64,000 nt of DNA from JARLGU01 sp036504535 (lineage in GTDB: Bacteria; Armatimonadota; Armatimonadia; Armatimonadales; Capsulimonadaceae). Within the stretch, counting starts at the first letter, position 1. Every line of letters starts with the position of its first letter. The notes under the pieces are model-generated. The model saw only the letters and a program-made list of their open reading frames with translations. It searched no databases and had not been told where the DNA came from. This document shows, piece after piece, positions 1-8,228 of the stretch. The position numbers and the translations under genes are program-made. Location: the NCBI GenBank assembly GCA_036504535.1, contig DASXUY010000050.1, positions 111,065 through 175,064 on the forward strand, in the 5' to 3' direction.

Positions 1-1
1 T

Positions 2-829
2 ATCAGTCTATCGGCGGACAAACAGGTCTATGTCGGGGACTCAGCGGGCAATCGGGGCGTTATCGAGGTGCTTTCGGCGCACGGTGACTTCGAAACACTC
101 GCAGTGCTGCTCGCCAAAGCTACGAAGTCGCCTGAGACATCTCGCGAACCACAGGTGTTTGAGTCGTACGCGGATGCGTTGGAGCGTCTCGGCCGCAAAG
201 CTGAAGCTAAAGCGGCCTATGCGCAGTTACTTGTCGTGCTGAACAAGGAGTACCCCACTCCCGCGTCGCAGACCCCTGCCGGACAACCCGCCTTGCTAAA
301 CAAGGCGCAGGCGCAGTGGAAATCGGGAGATACGGCTGGCGCGCGAACAGTATTTGATACGGTAAGGCGGCTCTATCCTGATAGGGCTGCGGTGGCTTCG
401 AACAACCAGGCTTACTTTGCGGCGCAAGACGGCACGGATCTCGAAGAAGCGTTGAAACTGGCGAAGGAAGCGGTTGCGAAGGCGGAGGCTACTGGCGATC
501 AAGTCGTCTTGGGGCAGTACGAGGACACGTTGGGCTGGGTCTACTACCAGATCGGCATCCGTGACAAATCAAGCAAGGCCATCAGCGATGCTATCACCAA
601 CCTTGAGTTAGCCATAACGGCGTATCCGTACCAGGGCGAGATTTACGATCACCTCGCGCAGGCGTATATTGCAGGAGGGCGGACGGACGAAGCTGCGATC
701 ATCTACGCGCGACTGGCTGGGATCTGGGTCGCCAACACTGCAACGCTTGATATGGCAAAAAAGTACCCGGTGAAAGCTGTGCCGGACACTGCGCAACCAG
801 CCCCCGCTGCGCCTCGCAAGGAAGTTTAG
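2..829 (+). CDS. TPR-repeat protein, 3' part only
   Basis: The reading frame is open from the first bases of the window, so the true start lies upstream and only the C-terminal ~275 residues are present. The sequence shows repeated helical hairpins of tetratricopeptide type (for example ALLNKAQAQWKSGDTAGA and the segment around DTLGWVYYQIG, then DHLAQAYIAGGRTDEAAIIY). It ends in a Pro/Ala-rich tail. TPR proteins are scaffolds for protein-protein contacts; no catalytic domain is visible in this part. A GTG at 68 is a possible internal start but has no reason to be preferred over an upstream one. The partner is unknown. Confidence 0.75.
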   Translation: MSLSADKQVYVGDSAGNRGVIEVLSAHGDFETLAVLLAKATKSPETSREPQVFESYADALERLGRKAEAKAAYAQLLVVLNKEYPTPASQTPAGQPALLNKAQAQWKSGDTAGARTVFDTVRRLYPDRAAVASNNQAYFAAQDGTDLEEALKLAKEAVAKAEATGDQVVLGQYEDTLGWVYYQIGIRDKSSKAISDAITNLELAITAYPYQGEIYDHLAQAYIAGGRTDEAAIIYARLAGIWVANTATLDMAKKYPVKAVPDTAQPAPAAPRKEV

Positions 830-897
830 CCGCTCGGGCCGCACGTGGAACCGCAGATGAGCCTTGATCGGCTGTCGAAGTCTCCGGTTAGCGATAG

Positions 898-1956
898 CTA
901 GCCAAACGCTACGGATTCGATGCGCTTGCAGTAGGCGTCGAGGCTGAACTGCTGTTCCATGCGCTTACGTCCCGCAGCACCCATGCGCGCGGCAAGTGCG
1001 GGATCAGCGAGAAGTAGATCGAGCTTGGCGCGCAGGGCTTTGGGATCTCGCGGGGGCACGTAGAAGCCGGTTTCGCCGTCGATCAAGAAGTCGCTCCTCG
1101 ACTCGGTCTCCGTTGTCACGACACACTTCCCCATCGCCATCGCCTCGGCGATTACGGCATACCCGCAAGCATGCTTGGCCGGATACAGCGGCACGACCAC
1201 GATGCGAGCCGCCCCGTAGAGATCGCGAAGTGCCATGTAGTCGCCGTAGGAGCGTGCTTCAACGTTCCTCGGCAGCTGATCATCCTCGATATCGATCGCG
1301 AGTGGAAACCAGGCGCTATCGGCGGCGATTTTGACGTCCGCCTCCAAACCATCGCAAGCAGCCACAAGTGTCCGGTAGTCACGAAACGCAGTTCCCGCGC
1401 TCGCTATGATGGGCACCGATGTTGTCACTGGTTGTTCGGCGGGGTGGAAGAAATCCGTGTCGATGCCATATGACGTATTGTGCACTCGCGATTCCGGGAT
1501 GCGAAAGGTGCTTGTAAGCTGGCTGCACAGCGTCTCTGAGAGGCATAGGAAATGGACATTCGCCGCGCGTCGCACCAATGCTGCTACAAAGTTAAACTTT
1601 GGTGAACCGAAATAAGATCCGTGAGTAATGATATAGATCGGTATATTGAGGGTGTCGAGCAGGGATCCAATGGCGAGAGGGAGGCCGATATCTTCGCCGC
1701 TTGCGATGATAGCGTCATATTTGATCGCATGCTCAAGGGCAAGCGATGCGAGCCCAAATTGCGGGCGGTCAAGGGAACGCCACAACTTGCTCCAAAGGGA
1801 CCGGCCCGAAGGAATATCGTCGTATGTCATCAACTCGGCATCGTTGCGCGAGGCAATTAGCCTATACTCTACGCTTGGATGCTTTCCCGAGTCAACTAAA
1901 TAGTCTAGTTTGCTATCTGCGAACCCGCCTATGACATAGGCGATACGTAACGACAT
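898..1956 (-). CDS. Glycosyltransferase family 4 (GT-B fold)
   Basis: This 352-aa protein has the two-Rossmann layout of GT4 enzymes, which move a sugar from a nucleotide donor to an acceptor at the cytoplasmic face of the membrane. The C-terminal half carries the family signature EAMAMGKCVVTTETES (about residues 268-283, E-x7-E-like) and the GETGFYVPPRDPKAL loop that binds the donor. The N-terminal half has a YGIDTDFF segment typical of the hinge. The ATG at 1956 follows GAGGTAGCGGA, an acceptable ribosome site. It is convergent with the TPR gene and divergent from the LacI gene. Donor and acceptor sugars cannot be told. Confidence 0.85.
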   Translation of the reverse strand: MSLRIAYVIGGFADSKLDYLVDSGKHPSVEYRLIASRNDAELMTYDDIPSGRSLWSKLWRSLDRPQFGLASLALEHAIKYDAIIASGEDIGLPLAIGSLLDTLNIPIYIITHGSYFGSPKFNFVAALVRRAANVHFLCLSETLCSQLTSTFRIPESRVHNTSYGIDTDFFHPAEQPVTTSVPIIASAGTAFRDYRTLVAACDGLEADVKIAADSAWFPLAIDIEDDQLPRNVEARSYGDYMALRDLYGAARIVVVPLYPAKHACGYAVIAEAMAMGKCVVTTETESRSDFLIDGETGFYVPPRDPKALRAKLDLLLADPALAARMGAAGRKRMEQQFSLDAYCKRIESVAFG

Positions 1957-2263
1957 TCCGCTACCTCTGAGTGCTGTGTATCCGATAGATGAAGATTATT
2001 CTAGCATAAAGCGTTCATCTCAATCTATTTGTCGGCATCTCACGCAAAATACTGGATAATATTGACCAAATGGTGCTTCGGGCGCTTACTGCGTGCCACG
2101 ACACGCGCTTCATGAATCCATCACCGCGAAAACAAATAAACACACCGCCCATACGGGGGGTATCGACAGATTTCAATGCTGCATGGGCCATTCTGATCGG
2201 CTTGGGATACAAGGTTCAAAACATGGGCGAATATCCTCTATTTGGCTTATTATGGCTGACAGG

Positions 2264-2311
2264 TTGACAACGAGATTAGACCGAAGGTATGTTATATAAA
2301 ACTTTATATAA
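2264..2311 (+). promoter_or_regulatory. Promoter and palindromic operator of the LacI-type gene
   Basis: The 381-base gap between the divergent GT4 and LacI genes holds TTGACA (2264-2269), 18 bases, then TATGTT (2288-2293). Overlapping the -10 and running downstream is a perfect inverted repeat, TTATATAAA-AC-TTTATATAA (2292-2311). Its position at the start of transcription of a LacI-family gene suggests autoregulation. It is more AT-rich than usual LacI operators and lacks the central CG, so binding by this regulator is inference. Nothing else is seen in the gap. Confidence 0.55.
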
Positions 2312-2337
2312 ATACCGACAGTAGAATTACCAGGATT

Positions 2338-3495
2338 ATGAGATCGACAAAGGCAGTCACACTCAAAGACGTCGCGTTGAAAGCGGGAGTTTCGCAGGCA
2401 GTGGTTTCCACAGTGCTGAACGACCGCGAAAACAACGGTATATTCGTGTCGGATGTTACCCGCCAACGTGTGCACGAAGCCGCACAATCTCTGCAGTATA
2501 TTGGTCGCAATCGTCCCCTCCCCCCAATCCGCAAGCTGAACCCTTTTGTCAAATCGCCGTCGCCCATGGACAACCATCTGGTGGCACTCCTACTTGGACG
2601 ACGATTCGCTGGCAATATGTTCACCGATATCTTCTACGGCGTGAATTCAGTGCTTTCGCCGCAAGGTTATCACCCGATCGTCCTCGATACGTACGCAGAA
2701 ACGTACGCGAAGGCTGCCGAAAAAGAGGCGGATGCGCTTGCTTATGCGTTGGAGAACAATATCGCCGGTATGATCTTGTGGCACGAGGGCGGTCCAGCTA
2801 ATGTGTCCACTATCGCCAGCATACGCGAGGAAAAGTGTCCGATTGTTGCGATCGACCGGCGAGTTCCTGGCCTCGAACTGGATTACGTCGGGACTGACAA
2901 TTATCATGGGGCTTACACAGCGGTTAAGCACCTGATTAGCGAGGGCCATCGGCGAATAGGTCATTTAACAAGCCTTGGGATGACTGATGCAGCATCGGAG
3001 CGGCTCACCGGATACCAACAGGCACTCCGCGAAGCCGGGATAGAGACCAACCCGCGTCATATTCTCCTCGCGATTGACGGCGGCAGACGGCTTGACCGTG
3101 AGATGTTCCGGCAGGTTTTCACCGGCCCCGATGCACCCACAGCGTTATTTCTTCTTAGCGACTATTGGGCGCCAGTCGTCTACGAAGAGCTCAAGCACCT
3201 CAATCTCACAGTTCCAGACGATGTCGCATTGGTTGGATTTGACGACGTGATGCAGCCCGGTCTCGAAGGTGTCGAGCTAACAAGTATGGCGCAGGACTTC
3301 GAAGGCATCGGCAAGACTGCCGCTGAGATTATCCTTGCGCGTATCGAGTGTCCCACAGGGCCCATTCGCACCGAAGTCTTTCCCGCTCACCTTGTTGTAC
3401 GGCGATCGTCGGCACGCGACGTTACCCGATGGTCGACGCCCACAGTCGAACCGACAAGCCACCTCGCGCGGCTCTCGATGCCGGTTACGGCGTAA
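2338..3495 (+). CDS. LacI-family transcriptional regulator
   Basis: This 385-aa protein has the N-terminal LacI helix-turn-helix (VTLKDVALKAGVSQAVVSTVLN, about residues 7-28) followed by a periplasmic-binding-protein-like sugar-sensor domain. The second domain shows the family landmarks IVAIDRRVPG, YVGTDNYHGAYTAVKHLI and VALVGFDD near its end (about residues 293-300). It should bind an operator and release it when a sugar ligand binds. The C-terminal ~30 residues (SSARDVTRWS onward) extend beyond the usual end. It is first in a tight operon with rsmG (3-base gap) and a polysaccharide deacetylase, so those genes may share its control. Confidence 0.92.
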   Translation: MRSTKAVTLKDVALKAGVSQAVVSTVLNDRENNGIFVSDVTRQRVHEAAQSLQYIGRNRPLPPIRKLNPFVKSPSPMDNHLVALLLGRRFAGNMFTDIFYGVNSVLSPQGYHPIVLDTYAETYAKAAEKEADALAYALENNIAGMILWHEGGPANVSTIASIREEKCPIVAIDRRVPGLELDYVGTDNYHGAYTAVKHLISEGHRRIGHLTSLGMTDAASERLTGYQQALREAGIETNPRHILLAIDGGRRLDREMFRQVFTGPDAPTALFLLSDYWAPVVYEELKHLNLTVPDDVALVGFDDVMQPGLEGVELTSMAQDFEGIGKTAAEIILARIECPTGPIRTEVFPAHLVVRRSSARDVTRWSTPTVEPTSHLARLSMPVTA

Positions 3496-3498
3496 CTG

Positions 3499-4176
3499 AT
3501 GGCACGCTCCACTGTTGAAATACTTCAAGCCGCGCTCGATACGTGGGGAATAACCCTCACAGAGAAGCAGTGCGCTCAATTCTCCCTCTACAACGATACG
3601 CTGGTTGATTGGAATGCGAACCGTATGAACCTGACGCGGCTCGTTGACCCCGAGAGCGTCGCGATTCTGCACTTCCTCGACTCGCTCGCGTTCACGCAAT
3701 TCTGCCCTATCCCACACGGAGCCCGTCTGATCGATGTGGGAGCTGGCGCTGGATTTCCCGGCCTCGCTATAAAGATACTGCGACCAGACATACGTCTCAC
3801 TCTCCTTGAAGCGACGGCAAAGAAGCTCAAGTTTTGTGAGGAAATAGCCCGCCTAAGCGAGCTGACGGACGTAAATTTTGTGCACGGGCGGGCCGAAGAG
3901 ACTGGCGAAAGGCGCGAGTTTCGTGGTATGTTCGATGTGGCAACGGCACGTGCCGTTGCGTCAATGAACAAGCTTGTCCCGTGGGTTGAGCCATTCTTAG
4001 CTAAGAACGGCGTATTCCTGGCTTGGAAGGGTCCGTCTGCTGAGGACGAGACGCGCGAAGCGGCAGCGGTCGCGCACAAATTGAAAATAGCCTGGCGTGT
4101 TTCCCCGGTAACTCTTCCGCTCAGCGGAAACCCGCCCCGCGTTCACCGCTACGTTATATGTCATCGTGAGGTTTAG
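3499..4176 (+). CDS. rsmG: 16S rRNA (guanine-527-N7)-methyltransferase
   Basis: RsmG (GidB) methylates N7 of G527 in the 530 loop of 16S rRNA using S-adenosylmethionine. The 225-aa protein shows the family N-terminus (FSLYNDTLVDWNANRMNLTR), the HFLDSLAF segment, and the SAM-binding motif LIDVGAGAGFPGLAIKI (about residues 75-91). FDVATARAVASMNKLVPW and the LAWKGP strand follow. The length is normal for the family. The ATG lies 3 bases after the LacI stop with only a weak ribosome site, so translation is probably coupled. Its usual neighbours (mnmG, parA) are absent. Confidence 0.96.
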   Translation: MARSTVEILQAALDTWGITLTEKQCAQFSLYNDTLVDWNANRMNLTRLVDPESVAILHFLDSLAFTQFCPIPHGARLIDVGAGAGFPGLAIKILRPDIRLTLLEATAKKLKFCEEIARLSELTDVNFVHGRAEETGERREFRGMFDVATARAVASMNKLVPWVEPFLAKNGVFLAWKGPSAEDETREAAAVAHKLKIAWRVSPVTLPLSGNPPRVHRYVICHREV

Positions 4177-4179
4177 CAC

Positions 4180-6144
4180 GTGCCTTTTTGTCGAACAACA
4201 GCAACTCATGGCCAATATCGGCCTAATCTGATCACAGTCGCCGTTAGCGTCGCAATCGTCGCTGGCATGGCGATGTTCGCGTCACCAGTCCATGCCCAAA
4301 CGGACCCGACTATAGCGCGACGCAATGAGCGCGCGACTTATCTCGTGCATCTGATCGGTCAGCAGCGATATGCTGAAGCGGCCCAGGGTGTACAGCAGCT
4401 CTTTATCGACTATCCGGCTGATCCCGGATCGTACGAAGTGCGAGGCGTCCTGCAGCTTCATGTAGGAGCGACGCGTCAGGCACAGCGGGACTTCGAATTC
4501 GCACGAACAGCCGCCGCTCCAAACGATCCCTTGCCCGCCTACGGTTTGGCGCTCTGCGCGATTTCACTGCGTGACTACGACACAGCCACTCGTATGCTGG
4601 CCAACGCTGACACAATCGCCAAACCGACTCAGCGCGACGATATCGTCATTGGACGCGCCATGATTGCGGCAGCGCGGGGCGACTATATTGAGTCTATTCG
4701 GCTCGCGAGCACTGTTGACACGCCCACGGGTAAGGAAATCGTGGCGTTATCGGCCTACCAGAACTCATCGGTAAATGGGCTGCCGCTCATTGAGAAGTTT
4801 GTCGCCGACGGTGTCGTCAATGACATACCGCGCGTCATCGAGGAAGCAGGGCTCCGTTATATCGGCCCGGGGAATCGGTCGTCGGTCATTGAGCCGTCGC
4901 TCACCGAAACCGTCCTGCAGGCGATGTTTGCGCAGCGCCTCGACTATCAGAACGCCCCAGCTGCCACGGGCAACGACAATGTCGTCATGGGCAGCATCGC
5001 GCTTTCACCGCCAGGGAACATCGTGGCGTTGACAGGGCAATCGGACCTGGTCGTGACGATCTCCGCCGACGATCGCCTGGTCGGCATGGTGAACGCTGCG
5101 CCTTTTGAGATGGCGTGGGATACGCGGACGGTTTCTAACGGTGTCCACGTCATCAAATACGAGGTGTCGGATGTTCACGGAGCGGTGCTCCAGACGCAGT
5201 ATCGCAAGCTGAAGGTCGCTAATCCCGGTGCAGACACGGCCAAAGCGGTGATCGCATTCCCCGACGCGGTCTCCGACTCGCTTTGGGATATGCTGCGCAT
5301 CCATCCCGCCTACAAAGCTGCTGAGTATACGCTGGCACAGGCGTACTTTGATACCAAGGATCGAAACCGGGCGACAACCCACCTCCTGATTGCAGCTGCC
5401 CTCGACGCGGAATACCACAACGTCGGGTCGCAGGTTTCGCAGGCTTTAAGCCTCACAAACGGCAAGGGCGGCTTCAAGCTAGCGTCGGCTACTACCACCG
5501 AGCCGATCCGGGCAACATCTCCAAATCCCGCGTATTCGATGTGGCAAGGCAACAACAAGCTTAAGGAAGTGGCTCTCACATTTGACGACGGACCTAGCCC
5601 GGTTCTGACGCCGCCGCTTCTCGATAATCTCAAGAAGGCTGGCGCGCCGGGAACGTTCTTTGTCGTCGGCATGCGAGCTTCACTTACGCCAGATATCCTG
5701 CGTCGCATGCGCGATGACGGTCACCAGGTGGAGAACCACACGTACACCCACCCGAACCTAGACCAGGCGATTCCGCAGCACATCATGGAAGAGTACCTTC
5801 GAAATGGTGTGGTCATTCGGTCGCTCACCGGACGATGGCCGCGCTTCCTTCGTCCGCCAGGTGGCAACAGCAACCCGCAGGTGATGGACATTGCTCGCCA
5901 GTGTGGGATGATCGGCGGGTTCTGGACCATCGACGCCCTGCATGCTGAGGACTCGGGCAGCGCCAAGAACGTCACCGACTATGTGATGTCCAAGCTACGC
6001 CCGGGGGCCATCATCTTGATGCACAACGGCGCCGAAGCGACTACCGGGGCCATTCCTGGTCTCGTCGCCGCACTCAAGGCCAAGGGCTATAAGTGCGTGA
6101 CACTTTCTCAGCTTGCGAAGGACTCGGGGATCGCCCTTCCGTAG
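4180..6144 (+). CDS. Secreted TPR/Ig-like protein with polysaccharide deacetylase (NodB) domain
   Basis: This 654-aa protein starts at GTG 4180, 3 bases after the rsmG stop and 8 bases after a GAGG ribosome site. It has a signal peptide ending at ASPVHAQ (about residue 40). A TPR-like region (about 45-250) and a beta-rich stretch with VMGSIALSPPGNIVAL (about 265-345) precede a NodB domain (about 460-650). All five NodB motifs are present: TFDDGPSP (~467, metal Asp), HTYTH (His520/His524), RPPGG, DALHAEDSG and ILMHNG. Such enzymes remove N- or O-acetyl groups from cell-wall or exopolysaccharide sugars with a metal ion. The fusion of TPRs to NodB suggests a cell-envelope assembly role. Confidence 0.9.
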   Translation: MPFCRTTATHGQYRPNLITVAVSVAIVAGMAMFASPVHAQTDPTIARRNERATYLVHLIGQQRYAEAAQGVQQLFIDYPADPGSYEVRGVLQLHVGATRQAQRDFEFARTAAAPNDPLPAYGLALCAISLRDYDTATRMLANADTIAKPTQRDDIVIGRAMIAAARGDYIESIRLASTVDTPTGKEIVALSAYQNSSVNGLPLIEKFVADGVVNDIPRVIEEAGLRYIGPGNRSSVIEPSLTETVLQAMFAQRLDYQNAPAATGNDNVVMGSIALSPPGNIVALTGQSDLVVTISADDRLVGMVNAAPFEMAWDTRTVSNGVHVIKYEVSDVHGAVLQTQYRKLKVANPGADTAKAVIAFPDAVSDSLWDMLRIHPAYKAAEYTLAQAYFDTKDRNRATTHLLIAAALDAEYHNVGSQVSQALSLTNGKGGFKLASATTTEPIRATSPNPAYSMWQGNNKLKEVALTFDDGPSPVLTPPLLDNLKKAGAPGTFFVVGMRASLTPDILRRMRDDGHQVENHTYTHPNLDQAIPQHIMEEYLRNGVVIRSLTGRWPRFLRPPGGNSNPQVMDIARQCGMIGGFWTIDALHAEDSGSAKNVTDYVMSKLRPGAIILMHNGAEATTGAIPGLVAALKAKGYKCVTLSQLAKDSGIALP

Positions 6145-6157
6145 CACACAGTATTCG

Positions 6158-6206
6158 AAACGCCCTTCCGAACGAGTCTTACGGCTCACTCGGAAGGGCG
6201 TTTCTG
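6158..6206 (+). terminator. Intrinsic terminator, probably bidirectional
   Basis: A perfect 14-bp inverted repeat (6158-6171 with 6190-6203) forms a stem AAACGCCCTTCCGA / TCGGAAGGGCGTTT. It is followed by TTTCTGTTT on the plus strand and lies just past the deacetylase stop, between it and the convergent DHH gene. It can serve both strands. Confidence 0.85.
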
Positions 6207-6315
6207 TTTGCGGTCGGTTGGCGCCATTTGGCGGCACCTGCCATTATCCTCCGGCCAACGATGGCGATGTGTACCGGGCAGAGCCGCGGTCACGGGAGGA
6301 ATCTGTTGTTCGAAT

Positions 6316-7269
6316 CTACGCGGCTTTCAGGAGCGGCGTGTGGGCGATCACCGGGCAATCGTCAGTGTTCATCTGCGCGACCAGATCCTTGATCGTCGTG
6401 TTTGCCTGATTGTGCGGCACCTGGCAGGTTCCGGAGCCGTGGTGACCGCCGCCGCCATACTCGGCCATGAGAGCGCCAATGTCGGTCTGGGATGTGCGAT
6501 TGATTATGCTATGTCCGCACGCTATGACGCAGTTTTGGTTGCGGAAGCCGTTGACGATCCAAATCGATGTGTTCTGGTTGGGCCACAGGGCGTAAACCAT
6601 GAACCGATTGCCGCACGGTACCGGGTCTATGTCACGCATGTCGGTGACGATGACGTTTCCATGGAGCCGGGTACGCTTTTGGAGCATGTTGCGGAACTCG
6701 ACATCCTGGAGGTGGTAGCGGGTGATCCGCTCGCGCACATCGGTCATCTTCAAGATATCGTTGATCCCGTGGGTGCGACAGGCGTCGATGAGTTCGTACA
6801 TCAGCTGGTAGTTGCTGATCCTGTAGTCGCGGTAGCGGCCTAGCCCTGTGCGCGGATCCATGATGAACGATAGCAGGACCCAGCCTTGCGGGTTCAGGAT
6901 GTCTTCGCCGTCGAATTGCGCGGAGTCGGCTTTGTCTACAGCCTCCATCATCTCCGTGATGTCGCCAAATGCGGTCTTGCCGCCGTAGTAGTCGTAGATG
7001 ACGCGCGCTGCGCTCGGAGCGGGCCGGCAGTCGCCTCGGAAGTCGAGAAAGTCGACAACTCGGATCATTTCTGACGAATGGTGATCGAACCAGAGGCCGC
7101 AACCGGGGACATAGGGGACGTTGGCAAGGATATCATCGTCCGTCACCGAGAAGGAGCCGTCTTGCAGGTCCTTCGGGTGAACGAACGTGATCTCTTCGAT
7201 CTCTTCTACCTGCTTGAGCAGTACCGCGCAGATCAAGCCATCAAAGTCGGAGCGAGTTACTAGCCGCAT
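6316..7269 (-). CDS. DHH/DHHA1-family phosphoesterase
   Basis: This 317-aa protein has the DHH motif set: RSDFDGLICA (Asp8, Asp10), WFDHHSSE (Asp62-His63-His64) and the C-terminal DHHA1 glycine-rich motif EYGGGGHHGSGTC (about 268-280). DHH enzymes use two Mn2+ ions to split phosphoesters in substrates such as cyclic dinucleotides, nanoRNA, pyrophosphate or polyphosphate. The short length without CBS or GGDEF domains fits a stand-alone exopolyphosphatase/nanoRNase-like member, but the substrate cannot be read from sequence. The ATG follows a GGAGG site. Confidence 0.88.
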   Translation of the reverse strand: MRLVTRSDFDGLICAVLLKQVEEIEEITFVHPKDLQDGSFSVTDDDILANVPYVPGCGLWFDHHSSEMIRVVDFLDFRGDCRPAPSAARVIYDYYGGKTAFGDITEMMEAVDKADSAQFDGEDILNPQGWVLLSFIMDPRTGLGRYRDYRISNYQLMYELIDACRTHGINDILKMTDVRERITRYHLQDVEFRNMLQKRTRLHGNVIVTDMRDIDPVPCGNRFMVYALWPNQNTSIWIVNGFRNQNCVIACGHSIINRTSQTDIGALMAEYGGGGHHGSGTCQVPHNQANTTIKDLVAQMNTDDCPVIAHTPLLKAA

Positions 7270-7402
7270 TGGTCGTCCTCCATCGTCTTACGAGTCATTT
7301 ATCGGCGTCATTCGAGAGTGCTTTCAGGGGAAACGGCCTGTTTATCGAGATAACTGGTATATCTGCTAGGCGAATCGGTTGGTCTTTGAAGCGGTAAGAA
7401 GC

Positions 7403-7447
7403 ACCTCACCCCCAACCCCTCTCCTTGGAAAGGCGAGGGGAGTCGGA
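7403..7447. repeat. REP-like palindromic repeat, copy 1
   Basis: A CCTCACCCCCAACCCCTCTCC half is followed by a complementary half GGCGAGGGGAG with a short loop. The same pattern recurs at 9686, 9957, 11422 and three times at 35.9-36.1 kb. It lies in the gap between the divergent DHH and msrA genes. Confidence 0.8.
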
Positions 7448-7562
7448 GGATTCGTCGGCCCGCCGGCGTGGTTCCCCAATTGTTATAGCGAGGGCCGCCT
7501 GCACACGCCCTGCCGGGTACCATATACGAGACTTTGGCAATGCGAGGAAGGAACGAGTAACG

Positions 7563-8033
7563 ATGGCTTTAGCGACTTTTGGTGCGGGATGCTTTTGGGG
7601 CGTCGAAGAGACGTTCCGCCAGACAGCTGGCGTCCTTGATACAGCCGTAGGGTATGAAGGCGGGAGCGTTGAGAACCCAACCTATAAGCAGGTTTGTACG
7701 GATACGACGGGTCATGCGGAGGTTGTGCAGGTGGAATACGATCCCGAGCAGGTGTCGTACGACGCGCTGCTGAAGGTCTTCTGGGAGAACCACGACCCGA
7801 CGCAGGTGAATCGGCAGGGGCCGGATATCGGCAAGCAGTATCGGTCTGCTATCTTCACGCATTCGGCAGAGCAGCAGGCTGCCGCAGAGGCGTCGAAGGC
7901 GGCTCTGGGAGCGTCCGGCCAATTGCGCCGCGCGGTGGCGACTGTGATCGAACCGGCGACAACGTTCTGGCCAGCCGAGGAGTACCATCAACAGTACCTC
8001 GCGAAGCGCGGGCTCGCCAACTGCCACATTTGA
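7563..8033 (+). CDS. msrA: Peptide-methionine (S)-S-oxide reductase
   Basis: MsrA reduces methionine-S-sulfoxide in oxidised proteins. The 156-aa product has the catalytic GAGCFWGVEE motif (Cys10), the GYEGG loop, YDPEQVSYDALL, the NHDPTQVNRQGPDIG substrate region, the YRSAIF strand, and a C-terminal Cys154 (ANCHI) in the position of a resolving cysteine. The ATG at 7563 is chosen because the conserved N-terminus begins right there and GGAAGGAACG precedes it; an upstream GTG in frame would add unrelated residues. Confidence 0.96.
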   Translation: MALATFGAGCFWGVEETFRQTAGVLDTAVGYEGGSVENPTYKQVCTDTTGHAEVVQVEYDPEQVSYDALLKVFWENHDPTQVNRQGPDIGKQYRSAIFTHSAEQQAAAEASKAALGASGQLRRAVATVIEPATTFWPAEEYHQQYLAKRGLANCHI

Positions 8034-8055
8034 GCTGAATGAGCTCTTAAAACGG

Positions 8056-8083
8056 GTCGGCCCCTTGAAATCAAGGGGCCGAC
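8056..8083. terminator. Hairpin after msrA
   Basis: A perfect 13-bp stem GTCGGCCCCTTGA / TCAAGGGGCCGAC with a 2-base loop lies 22 bases past the msrA stop. The plus-strand tail (GCATAAAAATC) is poor in T, so termination efficiency is uncertain; the stem is unmistakable. Confidence 0.65.
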
Positions 8084-8094
8084 GCATAAAAATC

Positions 8095-8110
8095 ATTTAC
8101 GCGAGTAAAT
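8095..8110. promoter_or_regulatory. Palindrome upstream of GH4 gene
   Basis: An inverted repeat ATTTAC-GCGA-GTAAAT lies 119 bases before the GH4 start, with TACAAT (8147-8152) downstream as a possible -10 box. It is a candidate operator; no regulator gene is adjacent. Confidence 0.35.
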
Positions 8111-8228
8111 TAGTTGCAATTGGGTCACATTTGCGCTATTTGTGGTGTACAATCGTAAGCAGCATGGACGTTGGACGCTTCGGCGGCAAAGCTCGTGCAA
8201 GAATGTTGTACCTCACAAGGAGAGGCTT

